Origin: Flavobacteriaceae bacterium
GTDB taxonomy: Bacteria > Bacteroidota > Bacteroidia > Flavobacteriales > Flavobacteriaceae
Assembly (NCBI GenBank): GCA_029247985.1
Contig: JAQWKF010000103.1
Location: 1-10,020 of the forward strand
Direction: 5' to 3'
Length of the DNA stretch: 10,020 nucleotides
Part shown: piece by piece, positions 1 through 5,676 of the stretch
How the letters are laid out: every line of letters begins with the position of its first letter
Numbering within the stretch: the stretch's first letter is position 1
Notes under the pieces: model-generated
Database searches by the model: none
The model's input: the letters and a program-made list of their open reading frames with translations, nothing else
Told to the model about the DNA's origin: nothing
Position numbers and translations under genes: made by a program

Positions 1-83
1 GGTACTTCATAGTATAAGATTTGGGCTAAAAACTAAGATAAATTAGATGTCAGATGCAATAGGATTATCAATTTGACATAAAA

Positions 84-117
84 GAATCAAATATTTTCGT
101 AATGAATCAAATGTTTT
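84..117 (+). repeat. Imperfect direct repeat, 20-bp period, upstream of susC
   Basis: GAATCAAATATTTT (84-97) and GAATCAAATGTTTT (104-117) differ at one base of 14 and start exactly 20 bp apart, about two helical turns, so both copies would face the same side of the DNA. A weaker related run, GAATAATTCAAAAG, follows at 121. The position 70-105 bp upstream of the susC start would suit an activator or repressor binding site for the PUL. No regulator gene is visible in the window. The region is very AT-rich, so a chance repeat cannot be ruled out. Confidence 0.35.
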
Positions 118-147
118 AATGAATAATTCAAAAGTTCTAAAATAGGT

Positions 148-178
148 ATTCAATATTTGAATAGATTTATAATTCAAA
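148..178 (+). promoter_or_regulatory. Possible susC promoter/operator with ATTCAA/TTGAAT half-sites
   Basis: ATTCAA (148-153) and TTGAAT (157-162) form a palindrome with a 3-nt centre. A further ATTCAA at 172-177 makes a second inverted repeat with the TTGAAT, and another copy lies at 126-131. AATATTTG (152-159) resembles the Bacteroidota -7 element TAnnTTTG with one mismatch, and would place the transcript start about 20-25 nt before the susC ATG. No convincing -33 TTTG is found at the right distance, so the promoter call is weak. The operator reading rests only on symmetry. Confidence 0.25.
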
Positions 179-188
179 ACTATAACCA

Positions 189-3100
189 ATGAAAAAACTA
201 ATTTATACATTATTACTATTGCCACTTTTTGCCTTTTCACAAGGTAAAATTGTAAGTGGTATTGTTAATGACGACATGGGTGGTCCACTTCCTGGAGCGA
301 CTGTTCAGGTCAAGGGCTCAGAATCTATAGGATCAATTACTGACTTTGATGGAAAATTTACCATTGCATTAAAAGCTGGGGAAACTACAATTATCGTTTC
401 CTATGTTGGTTTTGTTAGTCAAGAAATTGAAGTATCAAATAAAAATAATATCAATATTTCTTTAGAACAGGATGTTTCTGAGCTAGAGGAGGTTGTTGTT
501 GTTGGGTACGGAACTGTACTTAAGAGTGATTTGACAGGAGCTGTTAGCTCTGTTAAAGTTGATGACGAATTTTCGAGACAAGTAAATAGTATTGATCAAC
601 TTCTACAAGGTAGAGCTGCTGGTGTGCAAGTAACTCAAAATGCAGCTAACCCAAATTCTGGAGTTAGTGTTCGGATACGAGGTACAAACAGTTTACGTGG
701 AAACAATGAACCGCTTTATGTTATTGATGGCATTATAGTTTCCTCGGCTGCCGAAGATGTAATCCAGGTAGATGATGCTCAGGGCAACACAGGTCAAGAT
801 GTACAAAGCGGCTTGAATGGTATAAACCCCAAGGATATTGAGAGTATAGAAATACTGAAAGATGCATCAGCAACTGCCATATATGGCTCACGAGGCGCTA
901 ATGGAGTTGTCTTAATTACTACAAAAAGTGGTTCTGCTGAAGAGGGAGGTACAATTAATATTTTTAACAATGTTTCATATAGTTCTGTTACTAAAACGTA
1001 TGATGTACTTGATGGTATTGGTTATGCTGAATATCAAAATGAATCGGCTGGAGCCGGCGCAAGATTTTTTATTGATGGAGACCAAGTTTATTCATACCGA
1101 TTAGATTCTAACGGGGATGTAACCAGCGATGTAAATCCAAAACCGCTTAAGATTGTAGATTGGCAAGATGAGGTTTACAAAACTGGAATTAGTAATAACA
1201 CCGGTATTTCTTTTTCGGACGGAAATGACAAAGGCAACTATTATGTTTCTGCTGGAATAAGCAATCAACAGGGGATTGTAAAAACTTCCCGTTTTAACAC
1301 GTTTGATTTAAGACTAAACTTAAATTATCAGCTTAACGAAAAGGTAAAATTAGAAGCACGGATGAGTGCTTTTACAAGTAACTCAGATTTTTCTGAGGGT
1401 GGGGATAAAATTGGTGGAGATCAAAGCTTTGTGCAACAAACAACAACTTTTAGACCTTTACTAAATGATAATCCGGATGTCAATATTGATGATAACGAAT
1501 TAATAACTTCAAACCCGCTTACTTTTATTGAAGATTTTTCAGATACATCTGTAGAGTCGAGAATATTTGCTTCCTTGGCATTAAAATACGATTTCAATGT
1601 TGAAGGGCTTCAGTATGAATTAAGGTTTGGTGGAAATCTTAGAGATAAGAAGCGTGATAGATTTTATGGTACAACTACATGGGTGGGAAGTAACACCAAC
1701 GGTGAATTACAGAATCTTAGGTTAAACTCACTAACGTACCAAATTAATAACTTGATACGTTACAATAAAAATTTTAATAGCCGTCACAGGATTAATGCTA
1801 CGGCAGGTGTTACATATGACGTGCGCGATGTTGAGTCTTCAAGATATGCAGTCAACGACTTTATAACCTCTGTTTTAGGATCTGCACAACCCTTTTTGGG
1901 ACAAACGGTTAGAGCTCCTTTATTTGTTAGCGCAGCAGATCAGCAGATTTTCTCTGTTTTGGGTAGATTTAATTATACGTTTAAAAACAAGTATACCCTG
2001 ACTTCTACTTTTAGATACGATGGTGTGTCGAAGTTTGCGCCTGGAAAACAATACGGGTTTTTTCCGTCATTTGCTATGAATTGGCAAGCTGCTCGTGAGC
2101 CTTTCATAAAGAAGTTAAATGTATTTTCAGCTTTAAAATTTAGAGCTGGTTGGGGTGAAATTGGTAATCATGGGATTAGTCCTTATGGCACATTGCCTAG
2201 TTACGGTCCCTCATCAAGTTTGTATGGAAATGCTTCAGGAGGAACAAATGTGCCGCTTGTACTGAGCAATATTCCTAACCCCGATTTAACTTGGGAAACT
2301 ACCGAACAACTCAATTTAGGGATTGATTTCGGAGTGCTTCGTAACAGAATAACAGGTAGTATTGATGTTTATGATAAGTCTACAAAGGATTTATTGCAGA
2401 TAGCACCTACACCAACATCAACTGGTTTTTCTCAGTTAATTGTAAACCGAGGGGAAATGGGTAACAAAGGTTTAGAGGTAAGTTTAAGCGCTATAGCAAT
2501 AGACAAAGATGATTTCGCAATTTCATTTGGGGGTAATATAGCATTCAATAAAACTAAAATTGAAAATTTAGGTTTAAGCCCTTCTGACTTGCTTGTACAA
2601 TCTAAGGCTCCATCCTACGGTAATATCGGAGAATATCAAGTTCAACAACGCCCTTTGTATTTTGGTAATCAAGTAAGTCGTGGTAATGCTGCTAAATTCC
2701 CGATGAACGTTTTTATTGAGGGCGAAGAATCAGGATTGTTCTACGGTTGGAAAACAGATGGATTATTTCAAGACGGAGATAACTTCTACAGAATTAGTAA
2801 TAAGAATACACAAGCAGGTGATATCAAGGTTCTTGACTTGAATGGAGATGGTGTAGTTGATCTTAATGATAGAACTGTAATTGGTAATCCTAATCCAGAT
2901 TTCACCTATGGATTTAATATAAATATTGATTACAAGCGTTTTTCACTGAGTATGTTATTTAATGGTGTATATGGTAATGATATAGTGAATGCCAATATGT
3001 ACAGATTTGGATGGGCTGAAGGCACTTCCCGAAATATATTGTCAGATGCTTGGACGCAACGATGGACACCTGATAATACAGACACAAATTACCCAAGATT

Positions 3101-3392
3101 AGGATACAATTCTACCTTATACGGAGCGCTTATGGATCGTGTTATTGAAGATGGAAGTTTTTTAAGGCTTAAAAACGTAACGTTAAACTACGATATGAAC
3201 GTTGAAAACTTAGGGTTCATTGACGCTGCAAGCCTAACTTTTAGTGGAATTAACTTATTCACTTGGACCAAGTACTCTGGATATGATCCTGAAGTCACCT
3301 CCTTTTTATGGGACGGTTTAGTTCAAGGAACAGATTGGAATAATAAACCAAATTCCAAAACATTTTTAATCGGAATTAACATCAAATTTTAA
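189..3392 (+). CDS. susC: SusC-like TonB-dependent outer-membrane transporter
   Basis: This 1067-residue protein is a complete SusC/RagA-family transporter, which imports oligosaccharides across the outer membrane using TonB energy. Residues 1-17 are a signal peptide (MKKLIYTLLLLPLFAFS). Residues 21-95 form a carboxypeptidase-regulatory-like (CarboxypepD_reg) beta domain. A TonB-box-like segment EEVVVVGYGT follows at 100-109. The plug carries the SusC signatures LQGRAAGV (139-146), RIRGTNSLRG (from 162) and ILKDASATAIYGSRGANG (from 222). The rest is the beta barrel, ending in an aromatic residue (IGINIKF), as expected for outer-membrane insertion. A DLNGDGVVD loop (883-891) resembles the calcium-binding-type loops common in this family. 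The length is normal. The start is the first ATG of the frame, with an AT-rich leader and no Shine-Dalgarno, usual for the phylum. susD begins 3 bp after the stop, so the two are surely co-transcribed. The symbol names the family; the substrate is not starch by any evidence here. Confidence 0.97.
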   Translation: MKKLIYTLLLLPLFAFSQGKIVSGIVNDDMGGPLPGATVQVKGSESIGSITDFDGKFTIALKAGETTIIVSYVGFVSQEIEVSNKNNINISLEQDVSELEEVVVVGYGTVLKSDLTGAVSSVKVDDEFSRQVNSIDQLLQGRAAGVQVTQNAANPNSGVSVRIRGTNSLRGNNEPLYVIDGIIVSSAAEDVIQVDDAQGNTGQDVQSGLNGINPKDIESIEILKDASATAIYGSRGANGVVLITTKSGSAEEGGTINIFNNVSYSSVTKTYDVLDGIGYAEYQNESAGAGARFFIDGDQVYSYRLDSNGDVTSDVNPKPLKIVDWQDEVYKTGISNNTGISFSDGNDKGNYYVSAGISNQQGIVKTSRFNTFDLRLNLNYQLNEKVKLEARMSAFTSNSDFSEGGDKIGGDQSFVQQTTTFRPLLNDNPDVNIDDNELITSNPLTFIEDFSDTSVESRIFASLALKYDFNVEGLQYELRFGGNLRDKKRDRFYGTTTWVGSNTNGELQNLRLNSLTYQINNLIRYNKNFNSRHRINATAGVTYDVRDVESSRYAVNDFITSVLGSAQPFLGQTVRAPLFVSAADQQIFSVLGRFNYTFKNKYTLTSTFRYDGVSKFAPGKQYGFFPSFAMNWQAAREPFIKKLNVFSALKFRAGWGEIGNHGISPYGTLPSYGPSSSLYGNASGGTNVPLVLSNIPNPDLTWETTEQLNLGIDFGVLRNRITGSIDVYDKSTKDLLQIAPTPTSTGFSQLIVNRGEMGNKGLEVSLSAIAIDKDDFAISFGGNIAFNKTKIENLGLSPSDLLVQSKAPSYGNIGEYQVQQRPLYFGNQVSRGNAAKFPMNVFIEGEESGLFYGWKTDGLFQDGDNFYRISNKNTQAGDIKVLDLNGDGVVDLNDRTVIGNPNPDFTYGFNINIDYKRFSLSMLFNGVYGNDIVNANMYRFGWAEGTSRNILSDAWTQRWTPDNTDTNYPRLGYNSTLYGALMDRVIEDGSFLRLKNVTLNYDMNVENLGFIDAASLTFSGINLFTWTKYSGYDPEVTSFLWDGLVQGTDWNNKPNSKTFLIGINIKF

Positions 3393-3395
3393 ATT

Positions 3396-5021
3396 ATGAA
3401 ATCAATAAAATTATTTTTCGTTTTATTTATGATTGTCTTTATTGGGTGCGATTTAGAAGAAACCCCCCCCTTTTTAGATAATACATTTTACAACGACCCA
3501 CAAGGGGCAATTGGTGCGCGTGATGGTCTTTATCAAGCCTTTACTTCTTATGATTCTCAGGAAAGAAGACTGTATGTCGAAAATCTTTATGGTGGATTGA
3601 TAGCTACCACTAAAGGAAGTAATAATGGAAATAATACTAATGGCGTAGATCAGTCTAGCTTAAATGCGTTAAACCCTGGATATCATCCAGATGCAGAATA
3701 CATGTGGGCTGGACTTTATAAAATCGTGGGCAGAGCTAACGAAATTATTAGCTCTACAGAATTACCAACAAATAATGCTGTGGTAAACGATGTGCTTGGA
3801 AATGCTGAATTTGCAAGAGGATGGGCTTACTTCAAGTTAGCTGAACTTTGGGGCGACATTCCAATGTGGCTAAAACCTGCTGAAAGTAGTCAAACAAACA
3901 AAGAATTATCTCCAGCACCGCAAGTATATGCACAAATGCTAGTTGATTTTGAGGCTGCAGCTGCAAAAATGAAAGGTGCTAACCAGGATGTGGGCTATCC
4001 AAAAAAATGGGCTGCTAATATGATGGCAGCTAAGGTTTGGATGAAAATGGCAACTACTCCTAACTTACGCGACACGCTTGGGTATTCAGAAGCGGATTGT
4101 TGGACTAATGCCTACAATGAGGCTAAGAAAGTATATGATAGTGGTCAATATGAATTGTTAGCAGATTATGCTGACTTATTTGATCCGTATAATGGTGAGG
4201 AAAACTCTTCTGAATCAATATTTGAACTTCAAATTTCTTTGGTTGCAGCTAATTCTCAAATGGGTCGAAATTTTACCCCTTGGAGGTATAAGGGAACTGG
4301 TCAAAATCAACACTTTGGTTGGTTTAGAGTAGCACGTGTCTTTCATGACTATCATATGGGTGTTTACGGCACAAAGGGAACAGGAAATGGAGTTACGAGT
4401 GTTACTGTTCATGACAAAAGATATGACGCGATTTATATCAGCGGATATAAACAAGCTTATGGAAACACTAGTGCAACTGCAAAAGTGTACCCTACCGGAA
4501 ACTCTAATGGTAATATGGGAAATACGCAACCTTATTTGTTCAAATTCACAGAAAAAGATAGAACAAGCATGACACAATATGGCGAGCAAAATGTGGTGGA
4601 TTTACGCTATGCAGAACTTTTATTAATGCTTGCCGAAATTTCGAATGAACTTGCCAACGGAGAGGAGATGACATACTTAACACCTGTCTTATCTCGCGCT
4701 GATGTTGATGGCACGAATGCACGATCTGAATGGACGCAAGGTAAAGATGCTTTTAGAGATGCCATTATGGACGAGTATAAGTTTGAGTTAGCAGGTGAGG
4801 GATATGACGGATTCCATGCAAGACGACGTGGGTATACTTATTTTTTGAATAATACCATTCTAAAAAACAATGACCCAATTAATAACGCCGAAAAAACGTT
4901 GTACTATTCATTTAGAAAATATGCATCGAACAGAGATGTGGTGTTCTCAACCAATGAAAATGTAGTAATGTTTTTGCCTATTCCACTTTCTGAAAAAAAC
5001 ACAAATCAATTATTAGATTAA
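3396..5021 (+). CDS. susD: SusD/RagB-family glycan-binding surface lipoprotein
   Basis: This 541-residue protein is the lipoprotein partner of the preceding transporter. SusD proteins cap the SusC barrel and capture oligosaccharides at the cell surface. The N-terminus has a lipoprotein signal with lipobox VFIGC, lipidated at Cys18. The early segment EETPPFLDNTFYNDP and the following helix resemble the SusD N-terminus. YFKLAELWGDIPM (145-157) is the typical family 'LAELWGDIP' motif. YAELLLMLAEISNE (from 405) is another helix typical of the TPR-like core. The C-terminus has the family ending FLPIPLSEKNTNQ. The length is normal. Odd point: codons 23-26 contain an eight-C run followed by five T (3463-3475), just after the lipobox, where slippage would destroy the protein. 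A hairpin lies 11 bp past the stop. The bound glycan cannot be told from sequence. Confidence 0.96.
   Translation: MKSIKLFFVLFMIVFIGCDLEETPPFLDNTFYNDPQGAIGARDGLYQAFTSYDSQERRLYVENLYGGLIATTKGSNNGNNTNGVDQSSLNALNPGYHPDAEYMWAGLYKIVGRANEIISSTELPTNNAVVNDVLGNAEFARGWAYFKLAELWGDIPMWLKPAESSQTNKELSPAPQVYAQMLVDFEAAAAKMKGANQDVGYPKKWAANMMAAKVWMKMATTPNLRDTLGYSEADCWTNAYNEAKKVYDSGQYELLADYADLFDPYNGEENSSESIFELQISLVAANSQMGRNFTPWRYKGTGQNQHFGWFRVARVFHDYHMGVYGTKGTGNGVTSVTVHDKRYDAIYISGYKQAYGNTSATAKVYPTGNSNGNMGNTQPYLFKFTEKDRTSMTQYGEQNVVDLRYAELLLMLAEISNELANGEEMTYLTPVLSRADVDGTNARSEWTQGKDAFRDAIMDEYKFELAGEGYDGFHARRRGYTYFLNNTILKNNDPINNAEKTLYYSFRKYASNRDVVFSTNENVVMFLPIPLSEKNTNQLLD
3463..3475 (+). repeat. Homopolymer tract C8T5 inside susD
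   Basis: Eight consecutive C followed by five T lie in the codons for Thr-Pro-Pro-Phe-Leu, six residues after the lipidated cysteine. A one-base slip would shift the frame of nearly the whole protein while leaving the lipoprotein signal intact. In frame as given, the gene is full length. Confidence 0.85.
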
Positions 5022-5032
5022 ATAAATAACCG

Positions 5033-5065
5033 ACCATACAAGCCTTAAATAGGCTTGTATGGTTT
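5033..5065 (+). terminator. Strong hairpin after susD (attenuator or partial terminator)
   Basis: ACCATACAAGCCT (5033-5045) and AGGCTTGTATGGT (5051-5063) pair perfectly over 13 bp around a 5-nt loop TAAAT. Only three T follow before the sequence turns A-rich, so it is a weaker intrinsic terminator than its stem suggests. It may instead protect the susCD mRNA 3' end. It starts 11 bp after the susD stop and ends 16 bp before the next start codon. It would tend to make susCD transcripts more abundant than the downstream enzyme genes. Confidence 0.75.
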
Positions 5066-5079
5066 AAAATCATGTCAAT

Positions 5080-5319
5080 ATGAAATATTTATACATGTTA
5101 ATATTTTTTACAACCCCCTTATTTTCTCAAACACCTGTTCTAGAATATACGTTTTCTTCAGGTGCTGAAGGGTGGACTGCTAACAATGGGAGCAATAACT
5201 TCGCATATGACTCTGCAAATGGAGGAGAAATTGTGCAGACTTACAATACAGGCCATTCTAATCCACAGTTAAAATCATCCCAAGGCTTTTACACAAGCCT
5301 TGGGTTTTTTACTTATTAA
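5080..5319 (+). CDS. Short exported protein, probable N-terminal remnant of a carbohydrate-binding PUL protein
   Basis: The frame encodes 79 residues. MKYLYMLIFFTTPLFS is a clear signal peptide, with cleavage likely before QTP. Residues 20-60 (including EYTFSSGAEGWTANNGS and a later GEIVQTYNTGHSNP) resemble the first strands of CBM4/9-like beta-sandwich domains often found in SusD-adjacent secreted proteins, which normally need 130 or more residues. Here the domain stops after about 45 residues. The last 11 codons before FTY are simply the sequence of an intrinsic terminator (5279-5310). That ending is unlikely to be a natural protein C-terminus, so I read this as a gene whose 3' part was lost and whose frame now runs through a terminator. 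Its TAA abuts the ATG of the next gene with no gap. It could still be translated as a small exported peptide. Family assignment is from pattern only. Confidence 0.55.
   Translation: MKYLYMLIFFTTPLFSQTPVLEYTFSSGAEGWTANNGSNNFAYDSANGGEIVQTYNTGHSNPQLKSSQGFYTSLGFFTY
5279..5310 (+). terminator. Intrinsic terminator inside the 79-aa frame
   Basis: CCCAAGGCTT (5279-5288) pairs perfectly with AAGCCTTGGG (5295-5304) around the loop TTACAC, followed directly by six T (5305-5310). This is a canonical rho-independent terminator on the + strand. It codes for residues 67-77 of the preceding frame and ends 9 nt before the ATG at 5320. Transcripts from upstream would mostly stop here unless the stem is disrupted, for example by a translating ribosome. 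Confidence 0.9.
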
Positions 5320-5676
5320 ATGAAATATCTAATTCTTTTTACTGCGGCAATTGCCTTTTCTTTTTGTGCTCAAGCACAAGACTATACCAAATTTCAAATG
5401 AATCGAGCGACTATGTTTTCAACATATATCGCTGAACAAATGGAGTTAAACGAAACGCAACAGCAGTTTGTTTACGACGTAATGCTTGCTCGTGTTTACA
5501 ATTCGAATGCAACTATTAAGGCACAAAACCTAACGGCGCAAGCAGATAAACAAGCTGTGTATAAGGCCGAGTATGCAAACGCACAACAAAAGTTAGCTGC
5601 TGAATTTGGACCAAAACAAGCGCGTAAAATGATGACCCTAGGTAATGAGGCACGCAAAAATGCTGACAAGAAATAG
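5320..5676 (+). CDS. Small exported protein of unknown function, possibly Spy/CpxP-like
   Basis: This 118-residue protein has a type I signal peptide (MKYLILFTAAIAFSFCAQA, cleavage likely before QDY). Cys16 is preceded by Phe, so it is not a lipobox. The mature part is about 98 residues, highly charged, rich in Ala, Gln and Lys, and looks entirely alpha-helical. LNETQ at 43-47 resembles the LTxxQ motif of periplasmic Spy/CpxP-type proteins, but a second such motif is not clear, so this is only a guess. Its ATG abuts the TAA of the previous frame and lies 9 nt after an intrinsic terminator, leaving no room for its own promoter except inside the upstream frame. A second terminator begins 31 nt past its stop, overlapping the GH5 gene. 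It is not a usual PUL component and may have been brought in by rearrangement. I do not know its function. Confidence 0.75.
   Translation: MKYLILFTAAIAFSFCAQAQDYTKFQMNRATMFSTYIAEQMELNETQQQFVYDVMLARVYNSNATIKAQNLTAQADKQAVYKAEYANAQQKLAAEFGPKQARKMMTLGNEARKNADKK

Noticed and set aside
72..99. Alternative promoter TTTG (72-75) with TATTTTCG (92-99)
   Set aside because: The spacer is 16 bp, short for the Bacteroidota consensus, and the -7 element has a mismatch at a key base; too weak to list as a feature.
43..240. Minus-strand 65-codon frame upstream of and into susC
   Set aside because: It overlaps the susC start and the regulatory region, and its composition is what AT-rich DNA gives by chance.
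4215..4589. Minus-strand 124-codon frame within susD, and a + strand 78-codon frame at 4336-4572
   Set aside because: Both lie wholly inside the well-supported susD gene in other frames and show no domain or signal; they are shadows.
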